Below are positions 46,338 to 55,645 of a DNA stretch of 64,000 bases, one piece after another. The notes beneath the pieces are model-generated. The model did not search any database. It saw nothing but the letters and a program-made list of their open reading frames with translations, and was not told the DNA's origin. Each line of letters opens with the position of its first letter. The first letter of the stretch is position 1. Origin of the DNA: DATAXP01 sp036272935 (GTDB lineage: Bacteria; Planctomycetota; Planctomycetia; Pirellulales; PNKZ01); contig DATAXP010000041.1 in NCBI GenBank assembly GCA_036272935.1, positions 1 through 64,000 on the forward strand. The letters are read 5' to 3'. A program made the translations under genes and the position numbers.

Positions 46338-46541
46338 CGCGGCGGCGGGATGAGCCCGGGAAGGAGCGGGGGGACGAGGCAACTACTTCCGATCATCGGC
46401 GAGCGGGCGATATTCGTCAATCAATGCGGATCGTGTCGCACTGGAGCTTTGCCCCCATTTCGGGGCCGAGCATGTTCTGGTCAACATCAGAATGTGCAGC
46501 TATGCTGAGCGAGATTTGATTCTTGGGGAGGCGATCGTCGC

Positions 46542-47165
46542 ATGCGGACGTGCTTGCTGAGTTGTTGTGTATTGCTGGCCGCCTCGATGGCGCGTGGTGC
46601 CGATTGGCCGCAGCGCAACGGTCCGTACCGCAACAACACGACGCCGGAAATCGTTCGCCCCTGGACTGAACCGCTGGTCGCCGTGTGGACCATGCCGCTG
46701 GGCGAAGGATACTCATCGCCCACGGTGGCGGACGGCCGCATGTTCTTGCACCACAAGTTGAAGGATCAAGACGTCGAGGAGGTGCTATCGCTCGATGCAG
46801 CGACCGGCAAGGTGCTGTGGCGATACGCGTACCCGCACAAGCCGTTCGAGAGCAACGTCGGCAACGGTCCGCGTGCCGCGCCGTGCATCGCGTTAGGCAA
46901 AGTGTACGCCTTCGGCATCACCGGCATTCTGACCTGCCTTGAGGCCGACACGGGCAAGCTGCTCTGGCAGAAGAACGTGCTGGCCGAGGCCAACGCGCCG
47001 ATCATGATGTTCGGGGCCACCGCGGCGCCGTTGGTCGAGGGGAACCGGCTGTACATTCCGATCGGCGCGCCGGCGATGGGGCTGGCGGCACTCGACGTGG
47101 CCAGCGGCGAGACGATCTGGACATCGCTGGACGATCCGCCGACGAGCGTGATGCCGGTCCTGTTT
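46542..47165 (+). pseudogene. PQQ-like beta-propeller protein, C-terminally truncated
   Basis: A secreted protein with signal peptide (MRTCLLSCCVLLAASMARG) and the start ADWPQRNGPYRNNTTPEI usual for planctomycete outer-membrane-assembly/PQQ-repeat proteins. Four propeller-type repeats follow (LSLDAATGKVLWRYAYP; TCLEADTGKLLWQKNV; LAALDVASGETIWTSL). After about 205 residues (SVMPVLF) homology stops. From there the plus strand is the antisense of the DUF1549/1553 gene, so the last half of the propeller is missing. The ATG follows GGGGAGG by about a dozen bases. Confidence 0.75.
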
Positions 47166-47189
47166 CAGCCGCGCATTGCCGGCCGGCAG

Positions 47190-48146
47190 CAGGTCGAGCA
47201 ATTCGGGGTGGCTCGGCGCATCGCGCCCGCCCAGCGCGTCGAGCGGTTCGACGATCCCGCACCCGAACATGTGCGCCCAAAGGCGATTCGCCGCCGCACG
47301 TGCGAAGTAGCGGTTCTCGGCCGACGTGAGCCACTCGGCCAGCGCCTCGCGTGGCCGCGATTGCAAGGTCCAGGTCGGCGCGCTGCCGTCGAGAAACATC
47401 GCTTGCGCCGACTTACCGGTGTCGGCCACGGCCAGCTCACGCCGCTCGATTGCCTCGGGAGCGGGCAGCATCGCGTTGTCGGGCCTCAACCGTCCGACAC
47501 CGGCATAAAAGGCGGCGAACTGCCAGAACTGCTGCTGCTTCCAATCGGCGAACGGATGATTATGGCACTGCGCGCAATCGAGGTTCACGCCCAGGAACAC
47601 CCGCGCGGTCGCTGCCGCCAGGTTCTCGGGTTTCAGTTCGTTGGCCTGGAAGAAGGCCACCGCGTAGGCCGAAACGTCATCGTCGGGGCGGTCGAGTCGG
47701 CTATCGAGCGGGGCGGTCACGACCGCACGGACCCATTGGTCGTACGGCACGTTGTCGCGCAGTTGTCGGGCGAGCCACGTTTCGATTTTCGGCGCCAGGT
47801 AACGCACATCCTGCGGATTGGCCTGCGCCAGCAGCGCGGCCCGCCATACATTGGTGAAGTGCCGCACGTAGCGCGGCTCAGCCAGCCGGCTGTCGATTGC
47901 CCGGCGGCGCTTCTGCGGATCACTGTCGTCGAGAAAGGCGCGCACTTCCGCGACCGTGGGAATTCGGCCATTGAGATCGAGCGTGAGCCGTCGCAGGAAC
48001 TCCGCATCGTCGGCCGACTGAGCGGCCACGATCCCGTCGCGAGCTAGCACCGTGTCAAGAATGCCGTCAATGCGATCGGCCAGTGCTTGTGCCGGGTCTG
48101 CTTCGGGGCCGGCAAGGGCGGTCGTCGCAGATGCAGCGACCAACAT
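47190..48146 (-). pseudogene. DUF1549/DUF1553 (PSCyt2/PSD1) protein, C-terminally truncated
   Basis: About 318 residues of a planctomycete-typical secreted protein. The DUF1549 part is complete: AEFLRRLTLDLNGRIPTV, VFLGVNLDCAQCHNHPFADW with a CxxCH-type motif, and AAFYAGVGRL. The DUF1553 part begins (REALAEWLTSAENRYFARAAANRLW; GRDAPSHPELLDLL), but the remaining 150 or more residues are gone. At about 47.19 kb the DNA turns into the end of the oppositely oriented PQQ-like gene. The beginning (MLVAASATTALAGPEADPAQ) may be a shortened signal peptide. Function of the family is unproven; a role with sulfatases in polysaccharide breakdown is often suggested. Confidence 0.78.
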
Positions 48147-48407
48147 TCGCCGCGAATGTCATGCATCTCATTGAGGCGCAACCGGTTCCAGACACGGGGT
48201 ATGTGACGATATGACACTCGTCAGTTTATCATCGTCGGCGCTGATGCGCTCAATGGTTTGCCGCGAAAGGGCGGTGGCAAGGTCCACGGAATCGTTAAAC
48301 TCGCTATAGTTTCACAGCCGATAAGCAGTCGCGAATCGCTGCGCCGGCGCTGCCGCTGCGCCAGCGATGCTACCAGGCGGGCATTCGCACGGTTGTGAGG
48401 ATTCGTA

Positions 48408-51146
48408 GTGATCGCGTGGTTTTCGGTTCGCCAGCGCGCCGTTTGGATGCTCGTGCTGCTAGCGGTCCTGGCCGCCGGCTGCTCGCGCACGCGCTATCGA
48501 TTGAATGCCGATCGCGAAGGGCGCGAGCTGATCGACGAGCACTCGAACGACCCGCGCTGGACGGTGCGCAACTTCAATCTGAACTATGATCCGCGCAGCC
48601 GCTACTTCGAGCCGAACAACCAGGATCATATTCCAATGCCGCCGGACGATCCGGCCGCGCACCAGTACATGCACTATGTCAGCGGCAAGAGGGGGTGGAA
48701 GTACTGGCATCGCTGGGGGGACCAGCAGGATTTGCAAGCCCCCCAGTGGCGCGAGCTGCTGGGAACATATCTGCCGACGACCGAAGACGGCGGGGTGAAG
48801 CTCGACCTGGACGGGGCCGTGCAACTGGCGCTGATCCATTCGCCCGACTACCGCACGCAGCTTGAAACGCTGTTCCTTTCGGCACTCGACGTGAGCACCG
48901 AGCGATTCCGATTCGTCACGCAGTTCTTCGGCGGCCTCGGTCCGACGTTCACCGAGACCGGACCCGTGTTGGCCGGCGCGGGCACAGGTGCCTCGGTGCT
49001 GGGGGTCAGCACTGCGCCGGCGGCTACCGATCCGAACTTCGGCGTCGCGGCGGCGAACACCGGCACCCAGCCCACCAACTGGCGATTCACCAAGAGTTTC
49101 GCCACCGGCGGCCAGGCGGTCGTTGGCTTCGCCAATGCCTTCGTGTGGAACTTCGCCGGCAATAACACCGACGCGGCGACCTCGCTGCTGAGCTTCAGCT
49201 TCATTCAGCCGCTGCTGCGCGCCGGCGGACGGGCGGTGTCGCTCGAACAGTTGACGATCGTCGAGCGGACGCTGCTGGCCAACATGCGCGCCATGCAGCG
49301 CTACCGCCAAGGGTTCTTCACCAACATCGCCGTCGGCGACTTCAGCGGCATCACTGGTCCGCAGCGTGTCGGTGGTTTCAGCGGCGGCACCGGTCTGACC
49401 GGCTTCACCGGTCAGGGCTCGGCAGGTTTGGGTGGCGTCGGCGCCGCGACGAATATCGGTCGCGCGGGCTTCAGCGCGGCGACCAACCAGGCGACCGGCG
49501 CCATCGCGGGGACCGGCTTTGCCGGCGGCAACGCCGGCCAGGTCGGCGGGTTCGTCGGCCTGCTGCAGCAGTTGCAGCAGGTGCGGAACACCGAGGACAG
49601 CCTGAACCTGCAACTTCGCACGCTCGCGCTCTTGGAAGCCAACCTGCAAGCCGGTGTGATCGACATTACCCAAGTCGACACGTTCCGCCAGAACATCGAA
49701 ACCGAACGGGCCAACCTGCTTGCCGGGCAAATCAACCTCGAAAACGCGAAGGACACGTTCAAGCGGCAAATCATTGGCCTGCCTCCCGATCTGGATGTCG
49801 AAATCGACGACACGATGCTCAAGCAGTTCCAGTTCATCGATCCGGCGATGCGCAAGGTCGAGTATCGCTACGGCGACTTTGTGAAAGAGCTGAGCGAAGG
49901 CGAATCGGCCCCCGCGGTCGAGACCTTGGCGAAGTATTTCGACGAGTTCGAGTCGGTCCGCCCCGAGGTAGTCACGCGATTTGGCGAAGTGCAAGAAGAC
50001 CTGAAGCGGCTGGAGCTGGCGATCCCCGAGCGGCGCAAGCTGATGACGCCCGAAGAGGTGCCGTTGCTCGAGGCCGAACAGGTGCGGCTCAAAGACCAGT
50101 TGGCCGACCTGGAAAAACGCTTCGAAGCCACGGCCGGCGAAGCTCAACGGTTGCGCGGCGAGCTGACCGAGGCGACGCGCGAGAAGATCACCGACGCCCT
50201 GGTCGCGCAGGCAGTGGCCATGCAGCGGCTGGTGGCCGAGCTGTCGCTGGTCGAGGCACGGGCACGGCTCGAGAGCATCGTCATCGAGCCGATCGAACTG
50301 GAAAGCCCCCGGGCGCTCGAAGTCGCCCGCTACGCCCGGCTCGATTGGATGAACAACCGGGCTACGGTGGTCAACACCTGGCGCTTGATCACGTTCAACG
50401 CCAACGCGCTGCGATCGAACCTGACCGTAAGCTTTTCGGGCAACCTGGGCACGGTGCGCGACAATGCCGTGTCGTTCGACCCCAAGAACGGCGACCTGAT
50501 CGGCAGCGTGCGCTTCGATCCCCCGTTCACACGCCTGCTGGAACGCAACAACTATCGGCAATCGTTGATCAACTACCAACAGGATCGCCGCACACTGATC
50601 CAGTTCGAGGACAGCATCAACCAGACGCTCCGCCAGGACCTGCGCGTGCTGCGGCAGTTGCGGATCAACCTGGAGATCCAACGCCGCGCCGTGACGATTG
50701 CCGTCCGCCGCGTCGACAAGACATTGGAAGACCTGAGCGAGCCCCCCGCGCCAGTGCTGCCGGGGCAGCAGGCCGAGCAGCTCGCTTCGAACGCGGCGTT
50801 CAACCTGCTGACGGCGATCTCCGACCTGCGCAACGCCCAGAACAACTTTTTGAGCGTGTGGATGAACTACTACTCGGAGCGGATGCAGTTGCAGCGCGAC
50901 CTGGGGATCATGCAGATCGACGATCGCGGCATGTGGATCGACGAGCCGGTGGAGGACGTGATCGCGATGGTGATGGAAGGTGCGCAGCCAGTCGAGGAGC
51001 TTCCGCCGCCAGTGCCTGTCGAGTGGCTCCAGGACGCCGGGTTCGATCTCAACCGGCCGCTCGACGAGCAGATGCACGACACCGAGCCCGCGCCGCCGGA
51101 GGAGGTTCCAGCCGAGAATCCGGTCCGACTTTCGATCATGAGGTGA
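48408..51146 (+). CDS. TolC-like outer-membrane efflux lipoprotein (912 aa)
   Basis: An outer-membrane channel component, much longer than E. coli TolC (about 490 aa) but normal for planctomycete versions. Start GTG 48408 with GTGAGGA eight bases upstream; a lipoprotein signal ends at LAVLAAGCS. The next segment YRLNADREGRELIDEHS is characteristic of these planctomycete proteins. A Gly/Thr-rich insertion (about residues 310-385, many GFxGGTG-like turns) separates the two repeats. A long coiled coil occupies about 430-640, where ERRKLMTPEEVPLLEAEQVR is followed by helical repeats. The end is acidic and Pro-rich. First gene of an exporter set with the adaptor and MacB-like permease downstream. 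Confidence 0.9.
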   Translation: MIAWFSVRQRAVWMLVLLAVLAAGCSRTRYRLNADREGRELIDEHSNDPRWTVRNFNLNYDPRSRYFEPNNQDHIPMPPDDPAAHQYMHYVSGKRGWKYWHRWGDQQDLQAPQWRELLGTYLPTTEDGGVKLDLDGAVQLALIHSPDYRTQLETLFLSALDVSTERFRFVTQFFGGLGPTFTETGPVLAGAGTGASVLGVSTAPAATDPNFGVAAANTGTQPTNWRFTKSFATGGQAVVGFANAFVWNFAGNNTDAATSLLSFSFIQPLLRAGGRAVSLEQLTIVERTLLANMRAMQRYRQGFFTNIAVGDFSGITGPQRVGGFSGGTGLTGFTGQGSAGLGGVGAATNIGRAGFSAATNQATGAIAGTGFAGGNAGQVGGFVGLLQQLQQVRNTEDSLNLQLRTLALLEANLQAGVIDITQVDTFRQNIETERANLLAGQINLENAKDTFKRQIIGLPPDLDVEIDDTMLKQFQFIDPAMRKVEYRYGDFVKELSEGESAPAVETLAKYFDEFESVRPEVVTRFGEVQEDLKRLELAIPERRKLMTPEEVPLLEAEQVRLKDQLADLEKRFEATAGEAQRLRGELTEATREKITDALVAQAVAMQRLVAELSLVEARARLESIVIEPIELESPRALEVARYARLDWMNNRATVVNTWRLITFNANALRSNLTVSFSGNLGTVRDNAVSFDPKNGDLIGSVRFDPPFTRLLERNNYRQSLINYQQDRRTLIQFEDSINQTLRQDLRVLRQLRINLEIQRRAVTIAVRRVDKTLEDLSEPPAPVLPGQQAEQLASNAAFNLLTAISDLRNAQNNFLSVWMNYYSERMQLQRDLGIMQIDDRGMWIDEPVEDVIAMVMEGAQPVEELPPPVPVEWLQDAGFDLNRPLDEQMHDTEPAPPEEVPAENPVRLSIMR

Positions 51147-51197
51147 CAGCGATGCGCCCACCAGTTCGGGGAGTTCAGCCGGCGGACCGCTGTTGCA

Positions 51198-51250
51198 GCA
51201 CGGTCTCCCGACCGTGCTGCTAAGGTGGCATGGTCAGGAGACCATGCCAC
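51198..51250. repeat. REP-like palindrome pair
   Basis: Two inverted repeats: GCACGGTCTCCCGACCGTGC at 51198-51217 and a second palindrome at 51225-51250 with arms GTGGCATGGTC/GACCATGCCAC. The same sequence recurs at 54.8, 55.5 and 62.8 kb and brackets the REP-associated transposase, so these are probably its REP/BIME sequences. Here the pair sits in the TolC-adaptor intergenic region. Confidence 0.75.
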
Positions 51251-51510
51251 AACGCGGGGCGGCTCGGATTGCCCTTGAATTCGTCGTTAGGCGGGCAGAC
51301 AATAGGAAAGCACACACGCAGTTTGCGGCGTTGCACATCCCGCCTGCCGCCGTTTCCTTGGTCGTTGCTGGCCGCCTGAAGAGGAACCCATTGCCGCGTC
51401 AGCGGTTTAAATGATCGGGATTGGTCCATAGTTGCCAGGGACGACGAGGGGTAAATAGCCGGCAGTCGGGGCACGACGTCCGAACGAATCGCACGGTTGG
51501 GGAAGAACCG

Positions 51511-53235
51511 ATGGGCACGACAATCAAACGCTCCGGGCGCCGCTGGGGCCGGTGGCTGCTCGCCATTCTGGTGCTCGGTGGGCTGGCCGGCGGCGGCGCC
51601 TGGGGGGCTTCGCATGGACTGCCGGGCTACTTCGCCGCCGCCGAGGACAAGCACGTGCTCACCGAGCACGTCAGCCGCGGCGAGCTGGTGGTCACGGTCG
51701 TCGAAGACGGCAACGTCGAGAGCGCCAGCAACATCGACATCAAGTGCCACGTCGCCGGCGGCAGCACCATCCTGTGGATCGTTCCCGACGGCACGGTGGT
51801 CGAAAAGGGTGACATCATCGTCAAGCTCGACAGCGCGACGATCGAGGACCTGATCAACGCCCAGCGGATCGTCTTCGAGCGGGCCGTGGCCGTGCGCATC
51901 CAGGCCGAGAAAGAGTATTCGGCCGCCAAGATTGCCGTGCAGGAATACATCGAAGGGACGTTCGTCAAGGAACTGCAAACCTGCGCGGCGCAGATCACCA
52001 TCGCGATGGAAAATCTGCGCAGTGCCGAGAACTCGCTGGAGCACACCTCCCGGCTGGCCCGCAAAGGATACGTGACGCCGCTGCAACTCGACGCGCAGAA
52101 GTTTGCCGTCGAACGGGCGAAGCTCGACATGGAAACCGCGCAGGTCGCCAAGAACGTGCTGGAGAAGTTCACCAAGGTCAAGATGCGCGAGGATCTCGAA
52201 ACGACGCGCGACACGGCCGAGGCACGAATGCGCAGCGAACAGGCGGCTTGCGACCTCGAGCAGACGCGGCTCAAGCGGCTGATGACGCAGATGGAGCAGT
52301 GTACGATCACCGCGCCGCAGGACGGCATGGTGGTCTACGCCAACGAGGTCGGCAGCAGCCGCAGCGGCTCGGGCGCCGTGAAGATCGAAGAAGGGGCCGG
52401 CGTCCGCGATCAACAAACCATCGTCCGCGTTCCCGACTTGCAGCAGATGCAGGTGCGAGCGCTCGTACACGAATCGAAAGTCGACTCGCTCGCCCCGGGG
52501 ATGCGCGCCGAGATTATCATTCAGGACCGGCGCTTTCACGGCGAAGTCAAGGCGATCGCCAACCAGCCCGAGCCGACCAGCTTCTTCTCGTCGAGCATCA
52601 AGGAGTACGCCACCTACGTGCGGATCGACGGTGAGCCGGCAGGGCTCAAGCCGGGCATGACCGCCGAGGTCGAAATCCTAGTGGCCGACCTGAAGAACGT
52701 GCTTTCGGTGCCGGTGCAGGCGGTCGTCGAGCAGCACGGCAAGTTCTACGTTTGGGCGAAAAAAGGCGAGCAGATCGAGCGGCGACCTGTGGTGATCGGC
52801 GTCACGAACAACACGAACATCGAGGTCAAGGACGGTGTGGCCGAAGGGGAGGACATCGTGCTCAACCCGCGCGCGGTGGTGCCATCGGCCCGTGAGGACC
52901 TGATCGAGCAGGCGCAGGTCGACATCGCGCGCAAGTTCGGCTCGGCCAAACCTCGCGCCCAAATGGCCGCCAAGACAACCCCGGCGACGAAAGCCGCGCC
53001 GACGAGAAGCGGTGGCAGCCCGATCAGCTTCTCGTCGCTCGATGCCAACCGCGACGGCAAAATCTCCGGCGACGAAATGCCCGAGCGGATGCGCAGCTTT
53101 GCCAGCCAGATCGACACGAACCAGGATGGCGGTGTCGACGTCAAGGAGTTTGCCGCCTTACAGTCGCGCTTGCAGAACCGGGGCAGCGGCGAGCCAGGTT
53201 CAGGGGCACCTCCCACAGCCGCAGGTGGACGGTGA
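51511..53235 (+). CDS. HlyD/MacA-type membrane fusion protein with C-terminal EF-hands (574 aa)
   Basis: A periplasmic adaptor for the downstream MacB-like permease. ATG 51511 (MGTTIKRSGRRWGRWLLAIL) has GGGGAAG upstream; the longer frame before it is unsupported. Order: N-terminal membrane anchor; lipoyl half (GGSTILWIVPDGTVVEKGD); coiled-coil hairpin about residues 110-270; second lipoyl half (CTITAPQDGMVVYANEVG); beta-barrel; membrane-proximal domain (NVLSVPVQAVVEQHGKFYVW). After a Lys/Ala/Thr-rich linker the last 65 residues contain two canonical EF-hand loops, DANRDGKISGDE and DTNQDGGVDVKE. EF-hands on an adaptor are not part of the usual family and suggest calcium sensing or anchoring in the periplasm. 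Confidence 0.9.
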   Translation: MGTTIKRSGRRWGRWLLAILVLGGLAGGGAWGASHGLPGYFAAAEDKHVLTEHVSRGELVVTVVEDGNVESASNIDIKCHVAGGSTILWIVPDGTVVEKGDIIVKLDSATIEDLINAQRIVFERAVAVRIQAEKEYSAAKIAVQEYIEGTFVKELQTCAAQITIAMENLRSAENSLEHTSRLARKGYVTPLQLDAQKFAVERAKLDMETAQVAKNVLEKFTKVKMREDLETTRDTAEARMRSEQAACDLEQTRLKRLMTQMEQCTITAPQDGMVVYANEVGSSRSGSGAVKIEEGAGVRDQQTIVRVPDLQQMQVRALVHESKVDSLAPGMRAEIIIQDRRFHGEVKAIANQPEPTSFFSSSIKEYATYVRIDGEPAGLKPGMTAEVEILVADLKNVLSVPVQAVVEQHGKFYVWAKKGEQIERRPVVIGVTNNTNIEVKDGVAEGEDIVLNPRAVVPSAREDLIEQAQVDIARKFGSAKPRAQMAAKTTPATKAAPTRSGGSPISFSSLDANRDGKISGDEMPERMRSFASQIDTNQDGGVDVKEFAALQSRLQNRGSGEPGSGAPPTAAGGR

Positions 53236-53288
53236 GCGGCCGGCAATCGGCGGTCAGAGTCGTTCGGTGGTGGGAGGCGATTCATTCT

Positions 53289-53361
53289 GTGGGAGGCGAA
53301 TCCTTTCGCCGAATGGTGCGCCGATTCGTCATGCCGGTCGGCGAAAGGATTCGCCTCCCAC
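53289..53361. repeat. perfect 24-base inverted repeat
   Basis: The 24-base left arm (53289-53312, beginning GTGGGAGGCGAATCC) is exactly complementary to 53338-53361, separated by 25 bases. A third partial copy of the arm start lies just upstream (about 53268-53282). The hairpin lies between the adaptor and the permease genes, where the ATPase gene would be expected. It may stabilise or attenuate the transcript, or mark a mobile repeat. Confidence 0.8.
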
Positions 53362-53443
53362 ATGGGGTTTCTCCCCGCACCATTTCAACACATTCGTCGC
53401 TTACCGCTGAAAGCTGAACGCTGACGGTCCGACAAAGCCCCCC

Positions 53444-54772
53444 ATGCTTTCCCGCTGGCTGCAAACATTCCGCCTGGGTCTCAAGAGCCTGCTGTTGCAC
53501 AAGCTGCGCTCGGGGCTGGCAGTGCTCGGCATCCTGATCGGCGTGACGGCGGTCATCTGGCTCGTGGCGATGGGCGAAGGCGTCAGCCATCAGGCCCAGG
53601 AGCAGATCAAAGAGCTCGGCGCCAAGAACATCATCATCCGCAGCGTCAAGCCGCCGATGGATTCTTCGCGCACGGCGGCCAGCTTGTTCGTCGACTACGG
53701 ACTGATGCGCGAAGACTACGAGCGCATCGTCCATAACATCCCCACCGTTCGTCAGGCGGTGCCGCTGCGCGAGCTGCACAAGGAAGCACGCTATCAATCC
53801 GCCGTGGCCGACATCCGGCTCGTCGGCTGCACGCCCGAATACGTGGGCATGAACAACCTGCGGCTGGCGCACGGCAGGTTTCTGACCGATCGCGACCTCG
53901 CCCGCCGCGAGAACGTTTGCATCCTCGGCTACGCCGTCGCGCGGCAATTGTTTCCGTACGAGGATCCGATCGGCAAGAACATCCAAATCGACAAGGATTT
54001 TTACGTCATCATCGGCCAGACGCAGGAGCGCACCGCGACCGGCGGCATCGGCGGCAGCTTTTCGGGACAAGACTTCAACCTCGACATTTACATTCCGCTC
54101 ACCACGCTGCGCTCCCGCATCGGCGACCAGGTGATGACCAGCCGCGGCGGCAGCCGCGAAGGAGAAATCGTCCAGCTCAGCCAGATCACGGTCACCGTCG
54201 GCGAAATCGACGAAGTGGACGACACGGCCGACATGATCCGCTCCTTGCTGGAAAAGTTCCATCGCGATCCCGATTACGCCGTGATCGTCCCCAAGGAGCT
54301 GTTGCGCCAGGCCGAGGTGACGCGCATCATGTTCAACGTGCTGTTGGTGTTGATCGCGGGGATCGCGCTGGTGGTCGGCGGCATCGGCATCATGAACATC
54401 ATGCTGGCCACGGTCACCGAGCGGACGCGCGAGATTGGCATCCGCCGGGCGCTGGGGGCCAAGCAGCGCGACATCGTCGAGCAGTTCCTCACTGAGACGA
54501 TCGTGCTCTCCGCCACCGGCGGCATGCTGGGCGTGCTGTTCGGCTTCGCCTGCCGACCCGTGGTGAGCCAGACCAAATGGCTGTTGCAGCAGTTTCTGCC
54601 CGACGTGATGACCTCGCTGCCGCCAAACATCAGCCAGCTCGAGCCGCGCATCGCTCCGTGGTCGATCATCGCGGCGTTCCTGATCAGCGTGGGAGTGGGC
54701 GTGGTGTTCGGCCTCTACCCAGCTCGCCGCGCCGCCCAGATGGACCCGATCGAAGCCCTGCGGCACGAATAA
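53444..54772 (+). CDS. MacB/FtsX-type ABC transporter permease (442 aa)
   Basis: An inner-membrane mechanotransmission permease without an ATPase domain. One N-terminal helix (LRSGLAVLGILIGVTAVIWL) is followed by a large periplasmic MacB_PCD domain (about residues 45-285) and three C-terminal helices. The FtsX signature is GGIGIMNIMLATVTERTREIGIRRALGAKQRDI, and the end is SVGVGVVFGLYPARRAAQMDPIEALRHE. With the TolC-like and EF-hand adaptor genes it forms a tripartite exporter. The ATP-binding subunit that would drive it is not in the cluster; it may be encoded elsewhere or lost from the 208-base gap upstream. Likely start ATG 53444. Confidence 0.92.
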   Translation: MLSRWLQTFRLGLKSLLLHKLRSGLAVLGILIGVTAVIWLVAMGEGVSHQAQEQIKELGAKNIIIRSVKPPMDSSRTAASLFVDYGLMREDYERIVHNIPTVRQAVPLRELHKEARYQSAVADIRLVGCTPEYVGMNNLRLAHGRFLTDRDLARRENVCILGYAVARQLFPYEDPIGKNIQIDKDFYVIIGQTQERTATGGIGGSFSGQDFNLDIYIPLTTLRSRIGDQVMTSRGGSREGEIVQLSQITVTVGEIDEVDDTADMIRSLLEKFHRDPDYAVIVPKELLRQAEVTRIMFNVLLVLIAGIALVVGGIGIMNIMLATVTERTREIGIRRALGAKQRDIVEQFLTETIVLSATGGMLGVLFGFACRPVVSQTKWLLQQFLPDVMTSLPPNISQLEPRIAPWSIIAAFLISVGVGVVFGLYPARRAAQMDPIEALRHE

Positions 54773-54804
54773 GTCCGCGCCTGTTCTGGCTTCATTCCCT
54801 GTTC

Positions 54805-54893
54805 TGGCATGGTCTCCCGACCATGCCAGTGCGGCCGACCGCAGGTCTCTTGCCCCCGTCTTCGATCTCTAGCACGGTCGGGAGACCGTGCTA
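54805..54893. repeat. REP palindrome pair upstream of the transposase
   Basis: Two palindromes at 54805-54828 (core GCATGGTCTCCCGACCATGC) and 54870-54893 (core GCACGGTCGGGAGACCGTGC) in opposite orientation, ending 11 bases before the transposase ATG. They are the same family as at 51.2, 55.5 and 62.8 kb. Confidence 0.8.
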
Positions 54894-54904
54894 CAACAAT
54901 CGCG

Positions 54905-55452
54905 ATGGAACGCTACCGCATCCATGCCGAGGCAGCGGTCTATTTCGTGACGTATTCGATCGTCGAATGGCTCCCCGTGTTCATCGCCGAGGCGAGCTGC
55001 AAGATCGTTACCGACAGCCTGGCATTCTGCCATCGCGAGAAGCATCTTCGCATCAACGCGTATGTCGTCATGCCCGACACATCTGCACTTGATCGTCTTC
55101 GATGCCGCCTGGGATTCGGAACGCTTGGCGCGAACGTTGGCTGACTTTCGCAAGTACACCGGTCGGCAACTCAGCGACTACTGCACACAACACGCTCCGC
55201 AGTGTTTTCTCGAAACGTTGCGCGATGAAGAAGTCGCGGACCGCGATCGCCGGTTCTGGCAACCAAGCCGCTATCCGGAAGCGATTTCAGACCGAAGAGT
55301 TCTGGCACCAGAAGGTCGACTATCTTCACAACAATCCCTGCCGCAAGGGATTAGTGTGCCGCGCCGACCATTGGCGTTTTTCTTCCGCCGCATGGCACAT
55401 CTCAGACGGTGTTCAAACGCCGGACGTGCCGCTTGCGGCGATTGTCTGGTAA
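54905..55452 (+). pseudogene. REP-associated tyrosine transposase (RAYT, IS200/Y1-like), two frameshifts
   Basis: Reading from ATG 54905 (MERYRIHAEAAVYFVTYSIV), the protein is a RAYT-type Y1 transposase of about 180 residues. An extra base near 55073-55076 breaks the frame just before the HUH motif. Shifted, it continues MPTHLHLIVFDAAWD with both metal-binding His. A second extra base in the T run at 55285-55287 breaks it again. It then ends with QTEEFWHQKVDYLHNNPCRKGLV, containing the catalytic Tyr region, and a natural stop. With both bases removed all catalytic motifs would be present, so inactivation is recent or due to sequencing. These enzymes act on REP hairpins, which flank the gene on both sides. 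Confidence 0.85.
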
Positions 55453-55490
55453 TGGCCGTTCGGGGACGGGGAGACCTCCGGTCGGAGCGG

Positions 55491-55562
55491 GTGGCACGGT
55501 CGGGAGACCGGCCACAACGCGGGGAGACCTGCTGGTTCTGGCATGGTCTCCCGACCATGCCA
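55491..55562. repeat. REP palindrome pair downstream of the transposase
   Basis: An imperfect palindrome at 55491-55515 (GTGGCACGGTCGGGAGACCG then GCCAC) and a perfect one at 55539-55562 (core GCATGGTCTCCCGACCATGC), in opposite orientation, 38 bases after the transposase stop. With the upstream pair they bracket the gene. Confidence 0.8.
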
Positions 55563-55575
55563 GCGCGGCCCGCGC

Positions 55576-55613
55576 AAAAAAAGAAAGCCCACGGACCGCA
55601 GTCCGTGGGCTTT
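55576..55613 (-). terminator. rho-independent terminator of the BBP7 gene
   Basis: On the minus strand AAAGCCCACGGAC pairs with GTCCGTGGGCTTT across a four-base loop and is followed by a T tract (TTTCTTTTTTT). It lies 33 bases after the stop of the BBP7 gene. Confidence 0.85.
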
Positions 55614-55645
55614 GAAGTGTCACACAATCGTCGCGGCCGGACCGC

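Noticed and set aside
24800..47190. The idea that one inversion between the joins at 24.8 and 47.2 kb explains both truncated pairs
   Set aside because: Flipping the segment would join ketosynthase to propeller and acyltransferase to PSD1, which restores no gene. The two joins must have separate causes.
48459..51161. A 900-codon open frame antisense to the TolC-like gene
   Set aside because: High GC at third positions keeps the antisense frame open. The product is His/Gln/Arg-rich with no recognisable domain, while the sense strand has a lipoprotein signal and TolC features.
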